Assembly (NCBI GenBank): GCA_023407575.1
Contig: JAEYLX010000026.1
Span: 558,001 to 622,000 of the forward strand
Reading direction: 5' to 3'
Length of the DNA stretch: 64,000 bases
From: Bacillota bacterium
Lineage (GTDB): Bacteria > Bacillota > Clostridia > Lachnospirales > Lachnospiraceae
The translations under genes and the position numbers were made by a program. The first letter of the stretch is position 1; every line of letters starts with the position of its first letter. Shown piece after piece: positions 26,950-36,786 of this stretch. Below the pieces are notes generated by a model. The model did no database searches, was not told the DNA's origin, and worked only from the letters and a program-made list of their open reading frames with translations.

Positions 26950-27645
26950 ATGCAACATATATTAATCGCAGACGATAATAGTGATATAACAGATATTTTG
27001 TCTACCTACTCCAGAATGGAAGGTTTTGAACCTGTGGTAGCAGGAGATGGAGAAGAAGCATTTCTATTATTTAACCAATATAATCCAGAGGTGGTGTTAT
27101 TAGATGTAATGATGCCGAAAGAGGATGGATATGAGGTTTGTAGAAAAATAAGAAGTAAATCAAATGTTCCGGTTATTTTGATTACTGCCAGAGGAGAGGA
27201 CTTTGACAAAATAATGGGACTGGACATTGGGGCAGATGATTATATTGTAAAACCCTTTAGCCCACGAGAGGTTATGGCCAGAGTGAGAGCTGTAATGAGA
27301 AGAATTGCAAAAACCACCAAAGAAACAGCTACAGGTAATACGCTAACGGTTGGCAATCTTGAAATTAACCTTGATGAATACACCTTACATATAGGGGGGA
27401 CCAAGATTTCGTTAACAAAAAAAGAAATTGAAACTATGTGGACGTTAGCAACTAATCCTAATAAGGTATTTACAAGAGATAACTTACTAGACAGCCTTTG
27501 GGGGTTTGACTATTTTGGTGATAGTAGAACTGTAGATTCACATATCAAACGACTACGTTCAAAGTTGGATGCTATTGAGCATGAGACCTGGAATATTAAA
27601 ACCATCTGGGGCGTAGGGTACAAGTTTGAAATCGAAGAAAAGTAG
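26950..27645 (+). CDS. OmpR/PhoB-family response regulator
   Basis: 231 residues. Receiver domain: acidic pair in ILIADDN, phospho-acceptor Asp in VVLLDVMMPKEDG, Thr in ILITARGED and Lys in DYIVKPFSPRE. A winged-helix DNA-binding domain follows from about residue 130 (LTKKEIETMWTLATNP, then TVDSHIKRLRSKL). AAAGGAGAT places the start at 26950 rather than at ATG-like codons upstream. The histidine kinase gene follows after 9 bases, so they are cotranscribed. The stimulus is unknown. Confidence 0.94.
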   Translation: MQHILIADDNSDITDILSTYSRMEGFEPVVAGDGEEAFLLFNQYNPEVVLLDVMMPKEDGYEVCRKIRSKSNVPVILITARGEDFDKIMGLDIGADDYIVKPFSPREVMARVRAVMRRIAKTTKETATGNTLTVGNLEINLDEYTLHIGGTKISLTKKEIETMWTLATNPNKVFTRDNLLDSLWGFDYFGDSRTVDSHIKRLRSKLDAIEHETWNIKTIWGVGYKFEIEEK

Positions 27646-27654
27646 GGAGTTCAT

Positions 27655-29154
27655 ATGGCTAAGCAAGGGAAGGTACGTATCTATAACCGCCTATTTTTTA
27701 AATTATATTTAAATTATGCAGTCATGCTTGTAGTTACAGCAATCCTAATCGGTCTTATTTTTATTAAACTGTATTCTTACACCACAATGAAAAATTATAA
27801 ATCCGAGATGTTGAATCAGGCAGAGTATGTAAGTAGTAAGATAACAGCTAATATTAATATAAATAAAAATAATGACGAATATTTTACGAATAGTTTAGAA
27901 TTTGTTAGGGGGACAAATAATTGGGATGTTTATATAATATCAAACCCCAATGCGCTCAATAAATTAAGTACTGAATTTGAAAACAGCCTTTCCTATAATG
28001 ATTTCATTGCTACACCTGAATATGAAGAACTAGTTCATATTTTGAATGAAGTATTTAAAGGTCATAAAGATGTAAAAGAATATTATGAAGAGACTGAGGA
28101 ACGGCAAACCATTACTGCAGGATATCCTATATATGGTAGTGATAAAAGCGTGGTGGGGGCGGTTCTAATTAAGAAACCGTATGAAGAGAGTACGGAGATA
28201 GTTTCCAGCAGCCTAATGCTTATTGTAACTAGCAGTGTGGTTGCTTTAGCCATATCCTTTATTATTGTCATAATATTTGCAACAGAGCTGTCAATGCCAA
28301 TTACTCGTATGCGTATTACGGCACTAGAACTGGCAGCAGGAAACTATAATTTTAAGACAGGGATTAATAGGGCGGATGAAATTGGAGACCTGGCAAAAAC
28401 AGTTGATGTTCTAGCGGATAAGCTGCAAGAAAATGACACAATTCGTAAGAAGCTGGATCAGATGCGACTTGATTTCTTTGCAAATGTCTCCCACGAACTT
28501 AGAACGCCAATCACCGTAATCAGAGCGTACACAGAGACATTGGCAGATGGAGTTGTTAAGGAAGAAGAGAAGGTTGGACAATACTACGATAGAATGCTGT
28601 TGGAATGCAAGTCCATGGAGCGATTGGTAGGGGATCTTATGACCTTATCTAAGATGCAGAATCCTGACTTTGCTATTGAAAAGGAACCGGTTAATCTTCA
28701 ACAAGTATTTAATGATATTATCCGTAGTGCTGGAGCCATAGCCAGTAAGAAGAATATTGCGATTGAGGTAACTAAGGACAGCCCTATTTCTATGATTTTG
28801 GGAGATTATGACCGTTTGCGCCAGATGTTTATGGTAATCTTTGATAATGCAATAAAATTTTCAGAAGAAAATACAACAGTGCACATAAATATTTCAAATG
28901 AGGAAAAAATAAAAGTATCCATTCGAGATGAGGGTATTGGAATTGAACCAGAAGATTTATCTAATATTTTTGAGAAATTTTATAAGTCGAATCTTCGTCA
29001 AAATGCAAGTGGTACTGGACTAGGGTTATCCATAGCAAAACAAATCGCAATTAAGCATGAAGGTACAATTGAGGTAGTATCAACACCTAATGTTGGGACA
29101 GAGTTTATCTTTACTTTTCCACTGCTGGAGGTAGAGGAAGAGGTTGAAACATAA
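27655..29154 (+). CDS. Sensor histidine kinase
   Basis: 499 residues. Two membrane helices (about 13-36 and 180-205) flank an extracytoplasmic sensor domain of about 140 residues. HAMP linker at about 205-258 (LSMPITRMRITALELAAGNY), HisKA with FFANVSHELRTPITV carrying the phospho-His near residue 280, then the ATPase domain with N box DNAIKFSEEN, G1 DEGIGIEPED and G2 GTGLGLSIA. All catalytic motifs are intact. Partner of the adjoining response regulator. Confidence 0.94.
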   Translation: MAKQGKVRIYNRLFFKLYLNYAVMLVVTAILIGLIFIKLYSYTTMKNYKSEMLNQAEYVSSKITANININKNNDEYFTNSLEFVRGTNNWDVYIISNPNALNKLSTEFENSLSYNDFIATPEYEELVHILNEVFKGHKDVKEYYEETEERQTITAGYPIYGSDKSVVGAVLIKKPYEESTEIVSSSLMLIVTSSVVALAISFIIVIIFATELSMPITRMRITALELAAGNYNFKTGINRADEIGDLAKTVDVLADKLQENDTIRKKLDQMRLDFFANVSHELRTPITVIRAYTETLADGVVKEEEKVGQYYDRMLLECKSMERLVGDLMTLSKMQNPDFAIEKEPVNLQQVFNDIIRSAGAIASKKNIAIEVTKDSPISMILGDYDRLRQMFMVIFDNAIKFSEENTTVHINISNEEKIKVSIRDEGIGIEPEDLSNIFEKFYKSNLRQNASGTGLGLSIAKQIAIKHEGTIEVVSTPNVGTEFIFTFPLLEVEEEVET

Positions 29155-29205
29155 ATAAATTGTAAAAACAACCCAATTAAACTTGTACTTTCCAATCAGA
29201 AAAAC

Positions 29206-29234
29206 TTGAATTATAGAAGATAATCGTATATAAT
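29206..29234 (+). promoter_or_regulatory. Promoter of the probable 6S RNA
   Basis: TTGAAT (29206-29211), 17-base spacer, TATAAT (29229-29234). It predicts a transcript start near 29241. Confidence 0.75.
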
Positions 29235-29240
29235 ACTAAT

Positions 29241-29457
29241 ATAAATTCCTGAGGTGTTCGACACTCCTGTCATTTTGAACCTACAATATGATATAAGGGA
29301 TTCCTACATTCGTAAGTGGATGTCAGGCCGCCGTTTGCAGCGGAAGGCAGAAGCTTATGTGCGGTTACCCACCTAGCTTAGCTAGGAGTCAAAATACAGG
29401 AAACGGCATTTTGGGTATAACACTAAGGATGAAAGCGGCTTTTGCCGCTTTTTTTTT
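29241..29457 (+). ncRNA. ssrS: Probable 6S RNA
   Basis: 6S RNA binds sigma-A RNA polymerase by imitating an open promoter and damps transcription in stationary phase. No protein gene fits here, yet the interval has its own consensus promoter and ends in a perfect terminator (AAAGCGGC-TTTT-GCCGCTTT then T9). Near the 5' end, CCTGAGGTGTTCG resembles the 6S start, and CCTGTCATTTTGA pairs with TCAAAATACAGG near the 3' end to close a long rod. The central GCTTATGTGCGGTTACCC segment is the block I remember from Firmicutes 6S-type RNAs. A covariance-model search would settle it; tmRNA, SRP and RNase P features are absent. Confidence 0.78.
29431..29457 (+). terminator. Terminator of the 6S RNA gene
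   Basis: AAAGCGGC, TTTT loop, GCCGCTTT, then an uninterrupted T-run. Confidence 0.92.
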
Positions 29458-29555
29458 AGGTAAGACAGTGCAGGAATATTTATCTTGTCTTTTTATGGCA
29501 GTAAGTTTAAAATATAATCGAGAAAAGTAACTATTACGTTATTAGGAGGCATCAC

Positions 29556-31481
29556 ATGAAGCATGGATTTATACGTGTTTGTGCAGCAACTCCACTGATA
29601 CGAGTGGCAGATTGTTCCTATAATACCGTTAAAATCATGGAATTAATTGATAAGGCAGCAGCGCAGGGCAATAAGTTAATTGTTTTTCCGGAACTATCAA
29701 TAACTGGATATACCTGTGGTGACCTGTTTTTACAAGATATATTGTTACGAAAAGCACAGGAGAGTGTTAAGACAATTGCAGAGTCAACCAAAGGAAAAGG
29801 GATTGTTGCAGTTGTAGGTTTCCCTCTTTTGGTGAAGGGCAAACTCTATAATACAGCAGCAGTATTATGTGAAGGAAAAGTTCTTGGGTTAATACCAAAA
29901 AGAAGCATTCCTAACTATACTGAGTTTTATGAGGCAAGACATTTTACATCTGGAATATTAGATCCAATTTTAATCCGCTTTATGGGAGATGAGATCTACT
30001 TTGGATCAAGGATAATCTTTCAATGCCAGGATATGCCCGAATTTATCCTTGGCGTTGAAATTTGTGAGGACTTATGGATTCCACAGTCACCAAGCATTGA
30101 GCATTGTATCGCAGGAGCAACTATAATAGCAAATCTTTCTGCCAGTGATGAATTAACCGGTAAGGATTCCTATCGCCGTGAGCTTGTAAAGAGCCAATCT
30201 GCAAGACTTGTATGCGGCTATTTATATAGTGATGCTGGAGAAGGTGAATCTACCACAGATGTTGTATATGCAGGCCATAATTTAATAGCTGAAAATGGTA
30301 CTTTATTAATAGAATCTAAATTATTTGAAAATGGCTTGATTTCCAGTGAAGTTGATCTTGGTAGATTAAAGAGTGAACGAAGAAGAATGCATACTTACCT
30401 GGGGCAGAGTACGGTGCCTTATCAGGTTCTTTCTTTTTCTCTTCAGAATAATACCGACGAATTACCTGAAATTACGCTTACTCGTTTTATTGACCCAAGA
30501 CCTTTCGTACCTACCCAAAAGGAAGAAAGGGATAAGAGGTGTAATGATATTATTCAAATTCAAGCTATGGGATTGAAGACCAGGTTATCCCATACAGGAA
30601 TTACAAATGTTGCGATAGGTATATCAGGCGGACTTGATTCCACCTTAGCACTTTTAGTGGCTGCCAAAGCGTTTGACTTACTTGGACTTGATAAAAAGGG
30701 GATCAGAGCTGTTACAATGCCTTGTTTTGGGACTACCGATCGTACCTATAAGAATGCCATTGCAATGGCTATTAGCCTTGGGGTTACCTTAATGGAAATT
30801 CCAATCAGGGAAGCGGTAGAACTCCATTTCAGAGACATTGGACATGATATTAATTTGCATGACCTTACCTTTGAGAACAGCCAGGCCAGGGAGAGAACTC
30901 AGGTACTTATGGACGTTGCTGGCAAATACAATGGTTTCGTAGTAGGAACCGGAGATATGTCGGAACTAGCACTTGGTTGGGCTACCTATAATGGGGATCA
31001 TATGTCCATGTATGGAGTGAATTCTTCTGTACCAAAGACTTTGGTCCGTTATCTGGTAGAGTATTTTGCTGATACAACAAAAGACAATAAGTTACGTGAA
31101 GTGTTGCAGGATGTATTAGAAACACCGGTTAGTCCGGAATTATTACCTCCAAAAGATGGAGAGATTGCGCAGAAGACAGAGGACATTGTCGGGCCTTATG
31201 AGCTGCATGACTTTTTCCTTTATTATGTGCTCCGTTTTGGATTTGAGCCAAGTAAGGTATACCGACTTGCAAAAATTGCATTTGCAGGAAGTTATGATAA
31301 TGAGGTAATATTAAAATGGCTTAAAGTCTTTTATAAGAGATTTTTTACTCAGCAGTTTAAGAGATCCTGTCTACCCGATGGGCCGAAAGTGGGTAGTGTA
31401 GCGGTGTCACCAAGAGGAGACTTGAGAATGCCCAGCGATGCATCTGCTAATCTTTGGATGAGTGAATTGGAACAACTATAA
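29556..31481 (+). CDS. nadE: Glutamine-hydrolysing NAD+ synthase
   Basis: Final step of NAD synthesis: amidates nicotinic acid adenine dinucleotide using glutamine and ATP. 641 residues. The N-terminal nitrilase-type glutaminase has Glu in VFPELSITGYTCGDL and Cys in LGVEICEDLWIP. The C-terminal synthetase carries the PP-loop IGISGGLDSTLALLV near residue 355 and the GTGDMSELALGWATYNGDH block. Length suits the long two-domain form. AGGAGG precedes the ATG. Monocistronic as far as I can see, behind the 6S RNA terminator. Confidence 0.95.
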   Translation: MKHGFIRVCAATPLIRVADCSYNTVKIMELIDKAAAQGNKLIVFPELSITGYTCGDLFLQDILLRKAQESVKTIAESTKGKGIVAVVGFPLLVKGKLYNTAAVLCEGKVLGLIPKRSIPNYTEFYEARHFTSGILDPILIRFMGDEIYFGSRIIFQCQDMPEFILGVEICEDLWIPQSPSIEHCIAGATIIANLSASDELTGKDSYRRELVKSQSARLVCGYLYSDAGEGESTTDVVYAGHNLIAENGTLLIESKLFENGLISSEVDLGRLKSERRRMHTYLGQSTVPYQVLSFSLQNNTDELPEITLTRFIDPRPFVPTQKEERDKRCNDIIQIQAMGLKTRLSHTGITNVAIGISGGLDSTLALLVAAKAFDLLGLDKKGIRAVTMPCFGTTDRTYKNAIAMAISLGVTLMEIPIREAVELHFRDIGHDINLHDLTFENSQARERTQVLMDVAGKYNGFVVGTGDMSELALGWATYNGDHMSMYGVNSSVPKTLVRYLVEYFADTTKDNKLREVLQDVLETPVSPELLPPKDGEIAQKTEDIVGPYELHDFFLYYVLRFGFEPSKVYRLAKIAFAGSYDNEVILKWLKVFYKRFFTQQFKRSCLPDGPKVGSVAVSPRGDLRMPSDASANLWMSELEQL

Positions 31482-31609
31482 AAAGCAGAACAAATATATA
31501 TTAAATGTAATATTTCTCAATTTGAATAAAAGATAATCAGCAAGATGTACTAATATAGATTTATTGTCTAGGAATTAGTTAGACAAGTATACGTAAGAGG
31601 GAGGTAGTT

Positions 31610-32491
31610 ATGGCACTTAGAATAATAACAGATTCTGCATCCGATACTCCAAAATGGGTAATTAAAGAATTTGATTTACATGTAATTCCGACTCCGGTAG
31701 TAATTGACGAAAAGGATTATTTTGACGGAAAGACAATTGTACCTGAAGAGTTTTATGATATTTTGCGCAGTGGTAAAGATATTAAAACCTATCACATCAA
31801 TGCACAGATGTTTTATGATAATTTTAAGCCTTATGCAGAAAAGGGGGACGAGGTAGTTTATATCTGCTTTTCTACTGGAATTGCAGGGACCTTTAATGCG
31901 GCGCATATTGCAAAAGCAGAGCTTTTGGAGCAATTTCCAAACTTTGACCTTACAATCATAGATTCAAAATGTGCCTCCTTGGGTTTTGGAGTTGCAACTT
32001 ATTATGCCTTGCTGATGCAGCGAAATGGTGCCACCAAGCAGGAAATCATAGAGGGTATTCAGTGGCATTGCGAGCATATGGAGATGGTATTTACTGTAAG
32101 TACGTTAGAGTACCTGTTTAAAGGTGGACGTTTAAGCAGAACTTCTGCAATTGCAGGCGGCCTTTTAGATATTAAACCAATTATTCATGTAAATGATAAT
32201 GGGTCCTTGGAATCCATAGAAAAAATTAGAGGAAGGCAGAAGTCTCTTCGTAGACTTATTGAGATTGTTGGAGAACGTGGAGCTAGTCTGACGACACAAT
32301 TCATAGGTTTAGTGCATGGAGATGATAAAGAAACGGTAGAACAGCTGAAAGAGCAACTAACAGAAAGCTATGGCTGCAAGAACTATTTGGATAATTACGT
32401 AGGTTGTGCTATAGGAGCACATACCGGTCCAGGTGTTATCGGTATTATATTCCTAAATGAAACCTCTCCTTTTGAAAAATACCTAATTTAG
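31610..32491 (+). CDS. DegV family fatty-acid-binding protein
   Basis: 293 residues. DegV (FakB-like) proteins bind a fatty acid and present it to a fatty acid kinase for membrane lipid synthesis. Signature parts: RIITDSASDTP at the start, VVYICFSTGIAGTFNAA near residue 83 and YLFKGGRLSRTSAIAGGLLDIKP near 165 (in two blocks), with the C-terminal IGAHTGPGVIGI. GAGGGAGG precedes the ATG. No FakA partner is adjacent. The family identification is firm; the exact ligand is unknown. Confidence 0.94.
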   Translation: MALRIITDSASDTPKWVIKEFDLHVIPTPVVIDEKDYFDGKTIVPEEFYDILRSGKDIKTYHINAQMFYDNFKPYAEKGDEVVYICFSTGIAGTFNAAHIAKAELLEQFPNFDLTIIDSKCASLGFGVATYYALLMQRNGATKQEIIEGIQWHCEHMEMVFTVSTLEYLFKGGRLSRTSAIAGGLLDIKPIIHVNDNGSLESIEKIRGRQKSLRRLIEIVGERGASLTTQFIGLVHGDDKETVEQLKEQLTESYGCKNYLDNYVGCAIGAHTGPGVIGIIFLNETSPFEKYLI

Positions 32492-32562
32492 AAGTTTTAA
32501 GATAAAGGTTCAATAAAAATGGGGGTATCTCTATTCCATTTTATTCTTTAATGTTAAAAATA

Positions 32563-32587
32563 AGGAATGCTGCATTGCAGCATTCCT
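32563..32587 (-). terminator. Terminator of the FMN_bind-like gene
   Basis: AGGAATGCTGC, 3-base loop, GCAGCATTCCT, followed on the minus strand by TTATTTTT. Confidence 0.85.
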
Positions 32588-32609
32588 ATTCAGAATATGT
32601 ACGGGGTAA

Positions 32610-33047
32610 TTATTTGGTTTCTACTAATGCTAGATCAAGCGCATCCTGTATTGCATCCAGCAGTATTTGCTGCGTATATTGACTATCTTCTTGAAGCTCT
32701 ACCTCTTCAAATGGTACATCGTTGTAAAGCTGAGTTGTGATTGCATCCAGTGAAGGCTCAATTAGAGGATACATCGTTGACACTGCTTCATCAATATTAA
32801 CGATTTCCACAGAATTGATATGGCTCTTATCTACAACTACTTCAATATCGTAAGCCATATTATTCAAGGTGATAGAGGAATTGTATTTACCGGGTGTATA
32901 AATGTTTGCTTCATCAGAGGAAGTTTTATCGTCTTTATCTCGGAACATAAATATGAGGAGTAAGATTAATAAGATACCTAATGCTGCGAAAATCACAGTA
33001 TATATGATTTCTTTGAGTTGGATAACGACTATTTTGGTCTTTGCCAT
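32610..33047 (-). CDS. Membrane-anchored FMN_bind-like protein
   Basis: 145 residues: one N-terminal membrane helix (about 14-35), a short charged linker, then a domain beginning YTPGKYNSSITLNNMAYDIEV and containing INSVEIVNIDE and a C-terminal QQILLDAIQDALDLA helix. This order resembles the FMN_bind domain of Rnf/Nqr subunits and flavin-transfer proteins, but the S-G-A-T flavinylation motif is not present (VPFEEVELQEDSQYTQ occupies that place). It may therefore be a non-flavinylated relative. GGAGG supports the ATG at 33047; an in-frame start 10 codons up is less likely. Confidence 0.7.
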   Translation of the reverse strand: MAKTKIVVIQLKEIIYTVIFAALGILLILLLIFMFRDKDDKTSSDEANIYTPGKYNSSITLNNMAYDIEVVVDKSHINSVEIVNIDEAVSTMYPLIEPSLDAITTQLYNDVPFEEVELQEDSQYTQQILLDAIQDALDLALVETK

Positions 33048-33266
33048 GTCTACCCTCCAGAGCATGATATGCTTCATGTCTTAATTCTTACTATATATTA
33101 TTAATCACAAATGTAAATTATGCAGATTAATTACAATCGAAGGATTATTCAATTGACGAATTTGTGTTACTCACTCAAATTGTAACAGTTCCACCATAAG
33201 CTCGATTTCGCTTTGGTTATTCAGTTGTCATAAATTCGATGATTGTGGCAGAAGGGAGGCTATTTT

Positions 33267-36200
33267 ATGTCCTTACAACTCTTTCTTGGGAGTGCCGGAT
33301 CCGGTAAATCCTATCAATTATATAAAGAGGTCATTGAAGAATCTAGAAAGAATCCGGATACAAATTATTTGGTAATCGTTCCAGAGCAGTTTACCTTGCA
33401 AACCCAGAAGGATATTGTAACCCTGCACCCGGAACACGGTGTCATGAATGTAGATATCCTTAGTTTCTTGCGCTTTGCCTATCGTATTTTCGAAGAGGTA
33501 GGAGGAAATGACCTGCCCATCCTTGAGGATACCGGAAAAAGTATGGTACTTAGAAAGGTAGTTTCTTTGAAACGAAAGGAGCTCATTCTATTTGGTGCCA
33601 ATGTAAAAAAGACGGGCTTTATTAATGAATTGAAATCTCTAATTTCGGAGTTATATCAGTATAATGTTTCAGATGATGATTTTGATAAGATGCAGGAAAT
33701 CTCCCGGAAGAAGCCGGTGCTTAAGGCAAAGCTTGCTGATTTATTTACTATTTATGAAGGATTTCGGACCTTTATGAAGGAAAGATACATTGCTGCCGAA
33801 GAAATCCTGGTAGTACTTAACCAAGTCATTGACCGTTCTAATTGGTTGAAAGACACAGTGATTTGCTTAGATGGCTTTACTGGATTTACACCCTGCCAAT
33901 ATCAATTACTGCTAAAGATGCTAAAGTACGCTAAAAAGGTAATGATTACGGTTACCCTTGATTCAAGAGAACCGTTAAGTGATGAGATGCTGGAGCATCA
34001 GCTGTTTGGATTAAGTAAAAAAACGATACATAAGCTACATCAGCTCGCAAAAGAGGCGGGTGCAGAGATTGAAGAACCTGTATATGCACAGCAGAGAAGT
34101 AATAGTGATTTACCATTTCGTTTTAGAAATTCAAAGGCGCTTGCTTCATTAGAACGTAATTTATTTCGTTATCCCTATCAGAGTTATAGAGAACAGCAAA
34201 CAGATATTACAATTCATGCAACCAAGGATTCTAATGCTGAAGTTGCTTTTGTCACAAGAGAAATAAAGCGTCTTGTGAGAGAAGAGGGGTATCGCTATCA
34301 GGAGATTGCGGTGGTGACTGGTGATATTAAAGAGTATTCCAGACCTGTAAAAAAACAATTTCTGCAAGCAAACATACCATGTTTTATTGATTATAAGAAA
34401 GATATTTTAAATAATCCATTTGTAGAGCTATTAAGGGCAGCAGTGGTAGTAGTTAGTGAAGAATTCAGCTACGAGGGAGTTTTTCGATATCTGCGAACCG
34501 GTTTATCTGATCTAGCCACTGACGAGATTGATATTTTGGAAAATTACGTACTGGCAACAGGCATTAGAGGATATAAAAAATGGTCAGAACCCTTTAAAAG
34601 AGGATATAAGAGTAAGGATAATATTTCTTTGGAGAAAATTAATGAGATTCGTCTTAAGCTTTTAGAGGAAATAGAACCCTTATATGAGTGCTTAAAGAAT
34701 AAAGAAAAGACCTTAAGAGATTATACCACAGCACTCTATGAACTTGGTGTAAGACTAGGTATTGAGGGGAAGTTGGAAGGATTACGGGTAAGGCTAATCG
34801 AAGATCAACAGCCCCTCATTGCCAAAGAGTTTGAACAGGTTTACAAAATTGTCATGGAGTTGTATGACCAGATGGTACTTCTCTTAGGGGATGAGAATTG
34901 CAGCCTTAAAGAATTCGCTGATATTTTAGATACAGGGTTTGTTGAGGTTAAGGTTGGGCTAATTCCTCCCGGGGTGGATGAAGTTGTAATTGGTGACACG
35001 GAACGTACGAGATTAAAGGACATTAAGGTATTATTCTTTATAGGAGTAAATGAAGGAATTATCCCCAAAGCAATCGGAAGTGGTGGAATTCTTTCTGATA
35101 CGGAACGTGAATTGTTGATAAGTAACGAGATTGAACTTGCTCCTACCAAAAGGCAGCAAGCCTTCACCGAACAATTTTACATATACCTCAACATGACAAA
35201 GCCTAAAGAAAAACTATATATCAGTTATCATAAGTTAAACGAAGATGGGAAGTCAAAGAATCCATCCTTCCTGATTGGTAAGTTGTTACAGCTATTTCCA
35301 CTGCTTAAGATTACGGATGAAGATGAAGATCTTAAAGATGTTCAGCATGTGCTTAGAGATAATGGTCTTAGCTTTTTAGCCGAAGGCTTGAGAGATCATG
35401 CGCTAAAAGAAACCACGGATTTATGGAAAGAACTATACCTGTATTATCGAACGCAGCAAGAAAACTCCGAGATACTGGATAAGCTGGTACAAGGAGCTTA
35501 TTATCAGAACAAAGAATCCGGGATAACAAAGGAAGCTGCTAAGCTCTTATATGGGATGGAGTTAAAGGGAAGTGTTACACGACTAGAACGTTATGCGGGG
35601 TGTGCCTTTGCGCATTTTATGACCTATGGTCTTTCACTGCAGGAGCGTCAGGAATATAAACTGGCGGTTCCTGACATCGGTAATATCTTTCACAACGCCA
35701 TTGATCACTTTTCGAAAAGGCTGGATAGTGGAGAATATAACTGGCATACACTTCCGGAGGAGCTTAGGGAACAATGGGCTGTAGAGAGTGTTAGTCATGC
35801 AGTAGAACTATACGAGTCCTCGATTTTTAAAAGTACAAAGCGAAATGAGTATCTGGTAAAGCGAATTGAACGTATTACAACACGTACTCTGTGGGCTTTA
35901 TGTAATCAAATTAAACAGGGATCATTTGAACCCTCGGGCTATGAGATGCCATTTTATCATATTCCAGACTCGAGTATGACCTTACAAGGCCGAATAGACA
36001 GACTGGATTTGTATGAAGATGAGAACAGAGTCCTGGTTCGTGTTGTGGATTATAAATCAGGTAATACCTTCTTTGATTTGACCAGCATTTACCATGGTCT
36101 GCAACAGCAGCTTTCTGTATATCTAAGTGCTGCAATGGATTACTTGAAAAAGAAACATCCCACAAAAGAGATTATACCTTCTGGAATTTTTTACTACCAT

Positions 36201-36659
36201 ATTGATGATCCGATTGTCGATAAATCAGAACAGTCGGAAGAAGAAATCTATAAGAGTCTTCGTATGAATGGTCTGGTAAACGGGGACAAGACAGTCATTG
36301 CACTAATGGATCAAAAATTGGCGGGTGCTGACGGAACCTTAACGGCATCCAGCAAATCGGATATTATACCAGTGGAGACAAATAAAGAAGGCGAGCTTAA
36401 TAAGAGGTCGGTAACAGCGTCCAATCTCCAGATAAATGCACTTGTGGAGTATGTTAATGAGAAGCTTACGAGGGATGGTAAACAAATACTGGAGGGTGAT
36501 GCAATCCTCAATCCATATCGTATAGGGGAAAGAACAGCCTGTGACTATTGTGAGTATAAGGGAGCTTGTGGCTTCGACATTCGATTACCAGGGCATAACT
36601 ATCGTAATCTTGCTAAGAAGCCAGTGGATGAAATTAAGAAAGAAATCTGGGGCGAATAA
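33267..36659 (+). CDS. addB: ATP-dependent nuclease subunit B (AddB)
   Basis: 1130 residues. With AddA it resects double-strand breaks for recombinational repair. N-terminal Walker A GSAGSGKSYQLY. The C-terminal nuclease domain has LQGRIDRLDLYED and VVDYKSGN (the RecB-type GxxDxxD and DxK motif) and an iron-sulfur cluster site: Cys in RYAGCAFAHF plus three in ACDYCEYKGACGFD. GGGAGG supports ATG 33267 over a start 8 codons up. addA follows 127 bases downstream, the usual Firmicutes pairing. Confidence 0.95.
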   Translation: MSLQLFLGSAGSGKSYQLYKEVIEESRKNPDTNYLVIVPEQFTLQTQKDIVTLHPEHGVMNVDILSFLRFAYRIFEEVGGNDLPILEDTGKSMVLRKVVSLKRKELILFGANVKKTGFINELKSLISELYQYNVSDDDFDKMQEISRKKPVLKAKLADLFTIYEGFRTFMKERYIAAEEILVVLNQVIDRSNWLKDTVICLDGFTGFTPCQYQLLLKMLKYAKKVMITVTLDSREPLSDEMLEHQLFGLSKKTIHKLHQLAKEAGAEIEEPVYAQQRSNSDLPFRFRNSKALASLERNLFRYPYQSYREQQTDITIHATKDSNAEVAFVTREIKRLVREEGYRYQEIAVVTGDIKEYSRPVKKQFLQANIPCFIDYKKDILNNPFVELLRAAVVVVSEEFSYEGVFRYLRTGLSDLATDEIDILENYVLATGIRGYKKWSEPFKRGYKSKDNISLEKINEIRLKLLEEIEPLYECLKNKEKTLRDYTTALYELGVRLGIEGKLEGLRVRLIEDQQPLIAKEFEQVYKIVMELYDQMVLLLGDENCSLKEFADILDTGFVEVKVGLIPPGVDEVVIGDTERTRLKDIKVLFFIGVNEGIIPKAIGSGGILSDTERELLISNEIELAPTKRQQAFTEQFYIYLNMTKPKEKLYISYHKLNEDGKSKNPSFLIGKLLQLFPLLKITDEDEDLKDVQHVLRDNGLSFLAEGLRDHALKETTDLWKELYLYYRTQQENSEILDKLVQGAYYQNKESGITKEAAKLLYGMELKGSVTRLERYAGCAFAHFMTYGLSLQERQEYKLAVPDIGNIFHNAIDHFSKRLDSGEYNWHTLPEELREQWAVESVSHAVELYESSIFKSTKRNEYLVKRIERITTRTLWALCNQIKQGSFEPSGYEMPFYHIPDSSMTLQGRIDRLDLYEDENRVLVRVVDYKSGNTFFDLTSIYHGLQQQLSVYLSAAMDYLKKKHPTKEIIPSGIFYYHIDDPIVDKSEQSEEEIYKSLRMNGLVNGDKTVIALMDQKLAGADGTLTASSKSDIIPVETNKEGELNKRSVTASNLQINALVEYVNEKLTRDGKQILEGDAILNPYRIGERTACDYCEYKGACGFDIRLPGHNYRNLAKKPVDEIKKEIWGE

Positions 36660-36786
36660 AACAGAGTAGTGCTAACGCAAACAGGATAATCAATATAGAA
36701 TTTTTAAGGGATGCAATAGTATTGGTATGAAATCACAAAAAACTAGGTGTTACAAATATCTATGAATGAAGTAAAAGGAGTTACGG

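Noticed and set aside
29241..29457. tmRNA, SRP RNA or RNase P RNA instead of 6S RNA
   Set aside because: No tRNA-like ends or tag frame, no SRP tetraloop region, and no GAGGAAAGTC-type RNase P core were seen.
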